14,565 nucleotides of DNA from Bacillota bacterium (lineage in GTDB: Bacteria > Bacillota > Clostridia > Oscillospirales > Oscillospiraceae): positions 1 through 14,565 of the forward strand of contig WQUU01000092.1 in the NCBI GenBank assembly GCA_009781925.1, in the 5' to 3' direction. Below, in pieces: positions 7,423 through 13,793 of the stretch; positions within the stretch are counted from its first letter, which is position 1, and every line of letters begins with the position of its first letter. Position numbers and translations under genes: made by a program. The notes under the pieces were generated by a model. That model did no database searches, had not been told where the DNA came from, and saw nothing but the letters and a program-made list of their open reading frames with translations.

Positions 7423-9056
7423 TTTGTTTCATCCTCTCGTATGGTGATAGGCTCTAAACTGTCGAAATTTTTAGATTCCGTAGGGGACGCACACCCGGGC
7501 GTCCCGTTGTCCGTCTCATCATGGATGCGGGCCGCCCGGTGTGCGTCCCCTACAGTTGTTCCCGCCTCGCCAATCAGCAGCCCCCACATCAGCCACATCA
7601 GCGGGGTGACAAAGCACAGCCCGAGTCCGAAAAAGCTCTGTGCCCAATAGCACAGCACAGCGCCGCCCAGAGCGGAGCTGAGGGCGTCCCGCCTTTTGAA
7701 AAAGCGCTTGAGCGAGACGGCAATCGCGCACAGATAGGCGAGCAGCCCCAGAATACCGATGTTGGCCAGATAGCCAAAAAACTCGTTGTGGGCGTTGTCC
7801 ACGCCGGCGGTGAGCGTCTGGCCGGTCTCCGGAACGTAGCGGGTGAAGACCATGTCCGCCAGCCGGAACCGCACGGTACCGGGCCCGCCGCCCAGCAGCG
7901 GGCGTTCGGGAACCAAATTTAACACGCCGCGCCAGATCTCAACGCGGTGGGAGCCGAAGCTGTCCTGCGCATTCCCGTGGAGCACCTGAGAGGCCTCATA
8001 GAGTGTCCCGCTCTGGCCCGGATAGAACCACAGTCCGACGAAGCCCAAGACAACCAGCGCGGCGCAGAAAATTGCCACCCCTTTGCGCGGCCGTCGAAAC
8101 GCCTTTGGGAACAGATCCGGCAGCAGGGCGCAGACCGCGAGCAGTGTCGCCGCTCCGAAAGCCAGAAGGGGAAGCAATCCAAGCCGCAGATGAAACGCGG
8201 CGACATCCCGTCCGTTGGGCCAGACGCTGCACAGCGCGAGGCCGACCGTGACGCCCAGTACCGCCAGCGCGGAACACATCCGGCGAAAACTGTCGCCGTC
8301 CTCCGCGAAAACCGGCGCGCAGATCAAAACCGCGGCCCCGAGGCCCACAATACCCCCCGCGACGCGAGAGCTCACGAGGACAAAGGTACTGAGCGCGGCG
8401 GGCAGGAGGAGCAGCCAGGCCCTGCCGCCCCGCCGGACGGCCAGCGCGGTGAAAAAGGGGACGGCCAGGCAGAACAGGGCGCTGAGCAGATCGATGTTGC
8501 CGATGGTACCCAAAAAGGGATATTGGGTCTGGCCGGTGAGGGGCAGGTCGTGATAGCGCCGTGTGCCGGGAAATAGCCAGAAGGGATTGAGATTGAGGAG
8601 CTGCAAAATCGCGATCACGCAGCAGATTGTGACCGCCGCGGCAAAGGCCAGCGCATGGGCTTTGCGGAGCCGCCCGAACCATGACACGCCCAGAAAGATC
8701 AGCCCGTAACAGAGCAGCAGAACTAGCCCCTCATAGCGCTGTCCGGCGTTGAGGATGATCTCCGCCCCATAGGGAGAGAAAATCGTGGAGAGGCAGCCGA
8801 TGAGCATAAACGCCAGAATAAAAATCTGCGGCAGGCGCAATTTTGGCCGGACAAAGCGCTTTTTCAAAGCTTCGACGACGCAGGCGGCGATCAGCGCCAG
8901 CAGCCAGAGCCCGGTCAGGCAGGTGCAGAAGAGAAATTTTGAAAGCGTGATGTCATAATAGCCGTTGACCATAAACAGCGGGAGAACAAGGAGCATCAAA
9001 AAGACGTAGCAATCGGTGACGGCGCGGGGGAGCCCCTCGCGAAACCAGCGGCGCAT
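7419..9056 (-). CDS. O-antigen ligase/polymerase-family (Wzy_C) membrane protein
   Basis: 545-residue polytopic membrane protein with roughly a dozen hydrophobic segments. Near the C-terminus lies the Wzy_C/O-antigen-ligase signature: LLGGGPGTVRF, then a periplasm/outside-facing loop and VDNAHNEFFGYLANIGILGLL, with the family's conserved His at about residue 423. Such proteins polymerise or ligate surface glycans; in Gram-positives they are candidates for polymerisation of wall or capsule polysaccharide or protein glycosylation. The start ATG at 9056 has AAGGAGG 10 bases upstream; an in-frame ATG at 9095 lies inside the -10 region and is rejected. Residues about 502-526, after the last membrane segment, are encoded by a palindromic repeat. 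It is the first gene of the operon and overlaps the next gene as ATGA. No other glycan genes are nearby, so the substrate is unknown. Confidence 0.82.
   Translation of the reverse strand: MRRWFREGLPRAVTDCYVFLMLLVLPLFMVNGYYDITLSKFLFCTCLTGLWLLALIAACVVEALKKRFVRPKLRLPQIFILAFMLIGCLSTIFSPYGAEIILNAGQRYEGLVLLLCYGLIFLGVSWFGRLRKAHALAFAAAVTICCVIAILQLLNLNPFWLFPGTRRYHDLPLTGQTQYPFLGTIGNIDLLSALFCLAVPFFTALAVRRGGRAWLLLLPAALSTFVLVSSRVAGGIVGLGAAVLICAPVFAEDGDSFRRMCSALAVLGVTVGLALCSVWPNGRDVAAFHLRLGLLPLLAFGAATLLAVCALLPDLFPKAFRRPRKGVAIFCAALVVLGFVGLWFYPGQSGTLYEASQVLHGNAQDSFGSHRVEIWRGVLNLVPERPLLGGGPGTVRFRLADMVFTRYVPETGQTLTAGVDNAHNEFFGYLANIGILGLLAYLCAIAVSLKRFFKRRDALSSALGGAVLCYWAQSFFGLGLCFVTPLMWLMWGLLIGEAGTTVGDAHRAARIHDETDNGTPGCASPTESKNFDSLEPITIREDETK
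7480..7553. repeat. Palindromic repeat inside the 3' end of the O-antigen ligase-like gene
   Basis: Arms 7480-7495 and 7538-7553 are perfect 16-bp reverse complements (GTAGGGGACGCACACC). Pairing continues for five more bases (GGGCG/CGCCC) after a single bulged C at 7496. The first 30 bases from 7480 match 5963-5992 in the palindrome after the PlsY-like gene at 24 of 30 positions without gaps, so the two belong to one repeat family. It is translated in the host gene as a hydrophilic tail. Confidence 0.78.
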
Positions 9057-9093
9057 GAATGAACCCCCTCCTTGTCCGAATGTCATCCTACCC

Positions 9094-9122
9094 ATTATAC
9101 CAGAATGCCCGCCGGGTGTAAA
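9094..9122 (-). promoter_or_regulatory. Extended -10 sigma-A promoter of the envelope operon
   Basis: Read on the minus strand: TTTACA (9122-9117), 17-base spacer, TATAAT (9099-9094), with TGG directly before the -10 (extended -10 element). The ribosome site AAGGAGG (9073-9067) and the start at 9056 follow. It should drive the O-antigen ligase-like gene and the coupled small gene. Confidence 0.83.
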
Positions 9123-9134
9123 GAATGAATGTTG

Positions 9135-9154
9135 GGGACGGATTTATCCGTCCC
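9135..9154. repeat. Perfect 20-bp palindrome between divergent promoters
   Basis: GGGACGGAT-TT-ATCCGTCCC: nine-base arms around a TT centre, positioned just upstream of the -35 of the minus-strand operon and about 70 bases before the -35 of the phosphatase gene. It could be an operator or a copy of a short dispersed GGGGACGG-type repeat; the sequence cannot decide. Confidence 0.7.
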
Positions 9155-9203
9155 GCGTTCCCGCATGATTTTACATGCCCGCGTCCCCGCACGATTTTAC
9201 ATG
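9152..9203. repeat. Two tandem copies of a 26-bp direct repeat
   Basis: Units 9152-9177 and 9178-9203 abut exactly and differ at only two positions (T/C at unit positions 8 and 15). Each ends in GATTTTACATG. They lie between the palindrome and the plus-strand promoter. They could be paired binding sites or a slippage duplication. Confidence 0.85.
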
Positions 9204-9221
9204 TCTTTTACCTTGCGGCCC

Positions 9222-9248
9222 TTGACAGACGGGAAGCGCCGTTATACT
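9222..9248 (+). promoter_or_regulatory. Promoter of the phosphatase-family gene, nearly leaderless
   Basis: TTGACA (9222-9227), a short 15-base spacer, TATACT (9243-9248). The ATG of the gene is at 9258, only nine bases after the -10, so transcription would start within about three bases of the start codon. No ribosome-binding site is present (AGTCCCC precedes ATG). The string TATACTATAG is shared with the hgcA promoter. Confidence 0.7.
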
Positions 9249-9257
9249 ATAGTCCCC

Positions 9258-10427
9258 ATGAATCGACTGCTGATCATCAGTTTTGACGCCGTGGGCAGCG
9301 CGGAGTGGGATAGGCTCGGCGCTTATCCGAATATGGCGTCTTTTGCCAAAAGCGCCGCCCTGACGCTGGACGCGCGGACAGTTTTCCTCTCCAATACCTA
9401 TCCGATCCACTGCTCCGTGATCACGGGACAGCCGCCCTCCGCGCACGGGCTCATCAGCAACACTGAAGCCTTCCCGGAGAAGAACCCGCCCTGGTTTACC
9501 CGCGCCTCCGACATCCGGGCAAAGACCCTCTGGCAGGCGGTTGCGGCAGCGGGCGGCAGCGTGGCCGCTGTGCTCTGGCCCGTCACCGGCGGGTCGAAGG
9601 ACATCCGCTGGAACATCCCGGAGAGCCCGGGCCGCTACGGCCCGAGCCTGATCACCGAGAACCTGAAGAGCGGCAGCGCGGGTCTGCAGCTCCGTCTCCT
9701 CCTGCGGCATTGGAGACTGCTGAAAAGCCTGGATCAACCCGGCTTGGACAGCTTTGTCACGGCCTGCGCTTCGGACATCCTGCGCAAGTATCGGCCCAAT
9801 CTCACCCTCGTACACCTCACCTGTTACGACACGCTCTGCCACCGCTATGGCAGGGGAGCCCCGGAACTCCAAACAGCTTTTGCGAGCCTGGACAAAAATC
9901 TCGGCCTCCTGTTGGACGCCGCCGGGCAGTCGGCCTCTGTGCTGATTTTCTCAGACCACGCCCAGTTCAGCGTACATACAGTTGTGGCAGTGAATGCTGT
10001 TTTGCAAAACATGGGCCTTCTCCGCCGCGCGGGCGACACCTGGGTCGCCGGGGAGTCGCATTGCTTTATCGAGTGCTGCGGCGGCAGCGCCTTTTTCCAC
10101 CCCGGCAGCCTGGACGAAAACGGCATTGCCCGCGTCCGGGGCGTGGTCGCGGCGTCGGAGGGTTTTCACCGCTTTTTGACGGCCGAGGAGATGCGCGAGT
10201 GCGGGCGGGAAAACCTGCCTTTTGGCTTCTGCGCGAAAATCGGGTATTGCTACGACGCCGTGGGCAAAGTGGAAAAGGGCAACCACGGCTATCCCCCGAA
10301 CTACCCGGGCTATGGGGTGTTTTACGCCGTCCGGGGAGAGAGGCATGAGCCCGGCAGCGTCCGCCGCGGGGGGAGTTTATTGGATATCGCGGCCTTGGCG
10401 GCAAAGGAATTGGGGATCGAATTTTAA
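9258..10427 (+). CDS. Alkaline phosphatase-superfamily enzyme (phosphodiesterase/nucleotide pyrophosphatase type)
   Basis: 389-residue enzyme of the alkaline phosphatase superfamily, type I phosphodiesterase/nucleotide pyrophosphatase group. Metal and catalytic residues appear in the usual order: D10 in LLIISFDAVG, nucleophile T47 in LSNTYPIHCSVITG, D191 and H195 in HLTCYDTLCHRYG, D233-H234 in IFSDHAQ, and H343 in GNHGYPPNYPGYGVFYA. These predict a two-metal hydrolase of phosphodiesters or phospho-anhydrides. No signal peptide or membrane segment is seen, so it is probably cytoplasmic. ATG 9258 is chosen because the domain starts immediately there and the upstream open frame crosses the promoter and tandem repeat. 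It is divergent from the envelope operon. The substrate cannot be inferred; a role in glycolipid or wall-precursor turnover would be a guess. Confidence 0.85.
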   Translation: MNRLLIISFDAVGSAEWDRLGAYPNMASFAKSAALTLDARTVFLSNTYPIHCSVITGQPPSAHGLISNTEAFPEKNPPWFTRASDIRAKTLWQAVAAAGGSVAAVLWPVTGGSKDIRWNIPESPGRYGPSLITENLKSGSAGLQLRLLLRHWRLLKSLDQPGLDSFVTACASDILRKYRPNLTLVHLTCYDTLCHRYGRGAPELQTAFASLDKNLGLLLDAAGQSASVLIFSDHAQFSVHTVVAVNAVLQNMGLLRRAGDTWVAGESHCFIECCGGSAFFHPGSLDENGIARVRGVVAASEGFHRFLTAEEMRECGRENLPFGFCAKIGYCYDAVGKVEKGNHGYPPNYPGYGVFYAVRGERHEPGSVRRGGSLLDIAALAAKELGIEF

Positions 10428-10445
10428 ATTTTAATTGATGACTGT

Positions 10446-10504
10446 GGGGCGCGGCACCCTCGGCGCGCCGACCTGATTGTCACCCTGAGCGCAGCGAAGG
10501 GTCT
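10446..10504. repeat. Palindromic repeat fragments upstream of the MFS gene
   Basis: Two elements sit side by side: a GC-rich imperfect hairpin (GGGGCGCGGC...GGCGCGCCG, about 10446-10470), and at 10478-10504 a half copy of the CTGAGCGCAGCGAAG repeat that forms the inverted repeat at 5112-5184. Together they fill most of the 114-base gap between the phosphatase and MFS genes. No T-run follows, so no terminator is called. Confidence 0.6.
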
Positions 10505-10541
10505 GTCCCAATAAAATACACGCAGCAGAGGAGAGCCGAAC

Positions 10542-11972
10542 ATGGAAGAACAGACAAAACTCGACATGTCCGCGCGATTGACCAAAAAGGAACGCAGCTG
10601 GGTGATGTACGACTGGGCGAACTCCGCCTTTGCCACCATCATGATGGCGGCGGTGTTTAACGCCTTTTTTACGGGGCTTGTCCCCAATCAGCGCGGCGAC
10701 TATTTCTGGAGCCTCGGCGTCTCCGTCGCCACGCTGATCGTGGCGGTGTCCGCGCCGATCCTCGGTTCCTTCGCGGACTACAAGGGGTTTAAAAAGAAAC
10801 TCTTCGCCGTATACCTGGCTCTGGGCCTTGTGGCGACGGCCCTCTGCGCCATTTCGGACACCTGGCAGGTTCTGTTGATTGCCTATGTCTTTGCCTTTGT
10901 GGGTTTTTCCGGAAGCTGCCTGCTCTATGACAGCTTTTTGCCGGACGTGACCACCCCCGCGCGCATGGACAAGGTCTCCGGCTGGGGCTACGCCATGGGC
11001 TATATCGGCGGCAGCACAATCCCCTTTGTCATCAGCATTGTTCTCATTCAGTTTGGCGGACACTTTGGCGTCGATAAGACGCTCGCCGTCAAATTGAGCA
11101 TTTGGATCACCGTGATCTGGTGGGGCCTGTTCACAATTCCTTTCTTTAAAAATATCCACCAGGACAGCTTTGTCGAAAGGCCAAAGACCGGCGCCGTGCG
11201 CCAGGCCTTCACGAATATCTTCAGAACGGCGAAAAAGATCGGAGCCATGAAGGGCCTTTTGTTCTTCCTGCTGGCGTATTTCTTTTACATCGACGGGGTG
11301 GGCACGGTCATCAGCCTGGCCACCAGCTACGGCACGGTGCTGGGCCTCACCATGGTCGGCATGATTTTGGCGCTGATGGTCACGCAGATCGTGGCCTTCC
11401 CCTTCAGCATTCTTTTCTCCCGGTTTGCGAAAAAGATCGGCTCGCTGAACATGATTACCGTCGCCGTGGGGATGTATGTGGTCATCTGTGTCGTGGGCTT
11501 TTTTATGGGGTTCATCATCGAGCGGCAGGAGATTCCGGCGAAACTGGCGGCCCTGTCCGCCCAGGGGATAACGGTGCAGAACTCCGGCAACCTCACCGCC
11601 ATCAACGCGGCCCTGCAAAACGCCAAAATTGAGGACACGGCCTGGAACCTGACGCCCGCCTACGTCAGCGCCGTCCACACTTCACAGGTTCTCTTTTGGG
11701 TTTTGGCCACGATGGTGGGCATGGTTCAGGGCGGCATCCAGGCCCTGTCCCGCTCCTACTTCGGCAAGCTGGTACCCCCGGCGAACTCCGGCGAATTCTT
11801 CGGCTTCTTTGAGATCTTCAGCAAATTTGCGGCCATCATCGGCCCGGCGCTCTACGCCTTGGTCAAAGGGATTACGGGGCGCAGCTCTTTTTCGATCCTC
11901 TCGATCATCCTGCTCTTCGCCGTCGGTCTTGTGCTCCTCACGGTCGGGCGAAAACAGATGAAAACGGAATAG
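10542..11972 (+). CDS. UMF1-family MFS transporter
   Basis: 476-residue polytopic membrane protein of the UMF1/ATG22-like branch of the major facilitator superfamily. The N-terminal signature is clear: RSWVMYDWANSAFATIMM followed by about five more membrane segments, with FADYKGFKKK as the cytoplasmic loop 2-3 motif. A second set of about six segments follows from residue 235 on. Between them in the C-terminal half is a hydrophilic insertion (about residues 325-375, QEIPAKLAALSAQGI to IEDTAWNLTPAY) that makes the protein longer than I would expect for the family. The start ATG 10542 has GAGGAG a few bases upstream. Substrates of bacterial UMF1 proteins are mostly unknown. It stands alone after the repeats; 53 bases separate it from the next gene, so the two may be co-transcribed. 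Confidence 0.85.
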   Translation: MEEQTKLDMSARLTKKERSWVMYDWANSAFATIMMAAVFNAFFTGLVPNQRGDYFWSLGVSVATLIVAVSAPILGSFADYKGFKKKLFAVYLALGLVATALCAISDTWQVLLIAYVFAFVGFSGSCLLYDSFLPDVTTPARMDKVSGWGYAMGYIGGSTIPFVISIVLIQFGGHFGVDKTLAVKLSIWITVIWWGLFTIPFFKNIHQDSFVERPKTGAVRQAFTNIFRTAKKIGAMKGLLFFLLAYFFYIDGVGTVISLATSYGTVLGLTMVGMILALMVTQIVAFPFSILFSRFAKKIGSLNMITVAVGMYVVICVVGFFMGFIIERQEIPAKLAALSAQGITVQNSGNLTAINAALQNAKIEDTAWNLTPAYVSAVHTSQVLFWVLATMVGMVQGGIQALSRSYFGKLVPPANSGEFFGFFEIFSKFAAIIGPALYALVKGITGRSSFSILSIILLFAVGLVLLTVGRKQMKTE

Positions 11973-11981
11973 GACACGCAA

Positions 11982-12023
11982 ATTCGCTCCCCTCCGGCAT
12001 ACAATGGCCAGAAGGGGGCGAAT
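11982..12023 (+). promoter_or_regulatory. Hairpin covering the ribosome-binding site of the YtaF/MntP-like gene
   Basis: ATTCGCTCCC (11982-11991) can pair with GGGGGCGAAT (12014-12023) over ten positions including one G-U pair, leaving a 22-base loop. The 3' arm contains most of the ribosome site GAAGGGGG (12011-12018), and ATG is at 12026. No T-run follows, so translational masking is more likely than termination. It does not resemble the yybP-ykoY manganese riboswitch. Confidence 0.5.
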
Positions 12024-12025
12024 CT

Positions 12026-12574
12026 ATGCAGGAACTTTTTACCGTCATATTACTCGGAATCGCCGCAAACCTGGATAATCTCTGCGTCGGCATGTCCTAC
12101 GCCATGATGGGCAGGCGCATCCGGTTTTTCGATAATCTCATCATCTCCGGTGTGTCGGGACTCACCGCATACATCGCCTGCGCCGCCGCCGGACTGATCG
12201 GCGCCGCTGTCATACATCTGAGCGCAATTTTGGGCCCGGCGATCTTGGTTTTGCTTGGGGTTGTGAGCATCGCCGTGGTGTTCAAAGGAAATAATGAAAA
12301 AGAGAAACCCCGCCGCCGCGCCGGAAAATGCGTGGAACTGCTCGCGCTCAGCCTTGCGCTGGCGCTCAACGGCATCGCGGAGGCCTTCGGCGCGGGGCTC
12401 GCGGGCCTTGGGGCGGTTCCGCTGGCGCTGTCCGTCACGCTGCTGGGTATCCTGTCGGTCGGCCTCGGTGGATTTTTTGGGAAAAAGCTCCGAAAAGCGG
12501 GCGCGGGCCGCTGGCTGAACGTGATGAGCGGCCTGTTGCTGATTGGGGTGGGGGTATATCAATTTCTGAGTTGA
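12026..12574 (+). CDS. YtaF/MntP-family membrane protein (putative cation efflux/sporulation protein)
   Basis: 182-residue membrane protein with about six hydrophobic segments in two similar halves, linked by a charged loop (GNNEKEKPRRRAGK, about 88-101). The first half has AANLDNLCVGMSYAM with D17 in the place of the conserved membrane Asp of MntP-type manganese exporters. The second half has ALNGIAEAFGAGLAGLG, where an acidic residue (E119) takes the equivalent position. This pattern fits the MntP/YtaF group; YtaF is known as a sporulation-associated membrane protein, MntP as a Mn(II) exporter. Which applies here cannot be told. The start is supported by AGAAGGGGG seven bases upstream, itself inside a hairpin. 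It follows the MFS gene by 53 bases, and the next gene has its own promoter. Confidence 0.78.
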   Translation: MQELFTVILLGIAANLDNLCVGMSYAMMGRRIRFFDNLIISGVSGLTAYIACAAAGLIGAAVIHLSAILGPAILVLLGVVSIAVVFKGNNEKEKPRRRAGKCVELLALSLALALNGIAEAFGAGLAGLGAVPLALSVTLLGILSVGLGGFFGKKLRKAGAGRWLNVMSGLLLIGVGVYQFLS

Positions 12575-12592
12575 CCTGTCGTAAAATAGCGC

Positions 12593-12621
12593 TTGCCAGA
12601 CCACCCGGCACAGTGTATTAT
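12593..12621 (+). promoter_or_regulatory. Sigma-A promoter of the Spx/ArsC-like gene
   Basis: TTGCCA (12593-12598), 17-base spacer, TATTAT (12616-12621), about 60 bases before the start codon at 12682. Good spacing with one or two departures from consensus in each hexamer. Confidence 0.62.
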
Positions 12622-12681
12622 GTATAGCATCCTGATAAAAATCGAGGCGGCCTTGCCTTTACAAAGGAGACGGATACCGCT

Positions 12682-13029
12682 ATGACATTTGTTTGTTACT
12701 CCAAGTGCAGCACCTGCCAGAGAGCACAAAAATGGCTGGATGAGAGGAAAGCCCGCTATGACATCCGTGACATCAAGCTGCAAAATCCAAGCTATGAAGA
12801 GCTGTGCGAATGGCACAAAATCAGCGGCCTGCCGCTGAAGCGCTTTTTTAACACCAGCGACCTGCTGTACAAGTCCCTTGCGCTCAAAGAAAAACTCCCC
12901 GCCATGGGCGAGGAGGAGCAGCTGCGTCTGCTCGCCACAGACGGCATGCTGGTAAAACGCCCGCTGCTGATCGGCGACGGGTTTGTGCTGGCCGGCTTCA
13001 AAGAGAGCGAGTGGGCGGAAAAACTGTGA
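12682..13029 (+). CDS. Spx/ArsC-family thioredoxin-fold protein
   Basis: 115-residue protein of the ArsC/Spx/YffB family. It begins MTFVCYSKCSTCQRAQKWL, with a CxxC pair (C9, C12) at the active-site position, then the DIRDIKLQNPSYEEL segment, LPLKRFFNTS, and near the end VKRPLLIGDGFVLAGF, which carries the family's conserved Arg-Pro. Members are either arsenate reductases using glutathione or thioredoxin, or Spx-like redox-sensing regulators of RNA polymerase; the CxxC form and length are closer to Spx/YffB than to classical ArsC, but the role is open. AAAGGAGA lies 12 bases before the ATG. It has its own promoter and ends one base from the convergent M15 peptidase gene. Its location near hgcA may be incidental. 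Confidence 0.85.
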   Translation: MTFVCYSKCSTCQRAQKWLDERKARYDIRDIKLQNPSYEELCEWHKISGLPLKRFFNTSDLLYKSLALKEKLPAMGEEEQLRLLATDGMLVKRPLLIGDGFVLAGFKESEWAEKL

Positions 13030-13030
13030 T

Positions 13031-13711
13031 TCAGTCCACCGGCTGGAGCACCGCTGTGACAGGCACAACTTTGTTCATCAAATAGCTCCACGTAAAACAG
13101 CCGACAACGCCGTCCGCGGTCAGTCCGTTGGCGCGCTGAAACGCCATGACCGCGTTGGCGGTTCCGTTGCCGAAAATGCCGTCGATTCCGCCGGTTGTAT
13201 AGCCGAGCCGCGTAAGCGAATCCTGTAAGATGAGCACATATGTACTGATGCTGCCGAGCCTGACAGCGGGATAACCGCCGGTGGCGCAGGCCGGGGTGCC
13301 GAATCTCCGGTCAAAATGAACCCAGGTAGGGGTCAGGGAGGAGGGCTCCACATAGCTCCAGATCCCGGAGTTGTAGGCCAGAGACCGCATCGTGTTTCGC
13401 TCCGCGGCGCTGAGATTGTGGCCGACGTCGAAGGCCACGCCTGCGAAATGCTGGGACTGCTGCCCGTGGCCGCCCTCATAGGGCCGCTTAAAGGCGAAGC
13501 CCACGCGGATGGGCCGCCCGTATAGAAATCGAAAACTGTTCCAGGATTGCATGGCCCTTTTTGTGCTCCACAGGAGGTCGCTCCGGCTGGAACCCCTGAA
13601 TTCTCTGACCAACAGGCTGTTTCCCGTGTTATAGGGCATAGCCTCGTTTTCGTTTCTGAAATAAGTCTCCATGCGATTCTCGTCATTGTTAAAGATGCGA
13701 ATGGTCGCCAT
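13031..13711 (-). CDS. M15-type peptidase with C-terminal peptidoglycan-binding domain
   Basis: 226 residues. The N-terminal part (about 25-137) resembles M15 zinc peptidases that cut peptidoglycan stem peptides: QSQHFAGVAFDVG gives H88 and D95, and WVHFDRR gives H132, the usual three zinc ligands. Residues about 150-212 form a type 1 peptidoglycan-binding domain (VLILQDSLTRLGY, DGIFGNGTANAVMAFQRANGL, DGVVGCFTW). There is no signal peptide or membrane segment, so export would need a nonclassical route, mother-cell lysis or assembly in a spore; a spore-associated wall hydrolase is possible. The ATG at 13711 follows GGCGGTGAG. It is divergent from hgcA (82 bases between start codons) and converges with the Spx-like gene with one base between stops; no terminator is seen there. 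Confidence 0.82.
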   Translation of the reverse strand: MATIRIFNNDENRMETYFRNENEAMPYNTGNSLLVREFRGSSRSDLLWSTKRAMQSWNSFRFLYGRPIRVGFAFKRPYEGGHGQQSQHFAGVAFDVGHNLSAAERNTMRSLAYNSGIWSYVEPSSLTPTWVHFDRRFGTPACATGGYPAVRLGSISTYVLILQDSLTRLGYTTGGIDGIFGNGTANAVMAFQRANGLTADGVVGCFTWSYLMNKVVPVTAVLQPVD

Positions 13712-13746
13712 GATTTTCTCACCGCCTTTATGCTCATTCTATTCAC

Positions 13747-13774
13747 TTGACATTTTAATGTGTGCGCGTATACT
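13747..13774 (+). promoter_or_regulatory. Sigma-A promoter of hgcA
   Basis: TTGACA (13747-13752), 16-base spacer, TATACT (13769-13774). The predicted start is near 13781, so the leader is only about 13 bases and is mostly the ribosome site GAGGTGA (13786-13792). A small inverted repeat, ACATT-TT-AATGT, lies across the -35 end and spacer (13751-13762) and might be an operator. Confidence 0.75.
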
Positions 13775-13793
13775 ATAGGCAAAGTGAGGTGAC

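Noticed and set aside
9152..9203. CRISPR-like array
   Set aside because: Only two abutting 26-bp units with no spacers and no cas genes nearby.
9129..9257. Upstream extension of the phosphatase-superfamily gene
   Set aside because: It would translate the palindrome, the tandem repeat and the promoter, and it precedes the first strand of the conserved domain.
10431..11678. 415-codon open frame on the minus strand
   Set aside because: Antisense to the UMF1-family transporter; its composition is Asp/His/Arg-rich and it starts inside the palindromic repeats, so it is a GC-driven shadow.
11973..12025. yybP-ykoY manganese riboswitch upstream of the MntP/YtaF-like gene
   Set aside because: The gap is only 53 bases and lacks the paired internal-loop motifs of that class; only a simple hairpin is seen.
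12656..12667. CCTTT-AC-AAAGG palindrome at the ribosome site of the Spx/ArsC-like gene
   Set aside because: A two-base loop cannot form, leaving at most four weak pairs, so it is not a convincing regulatory hairpin.
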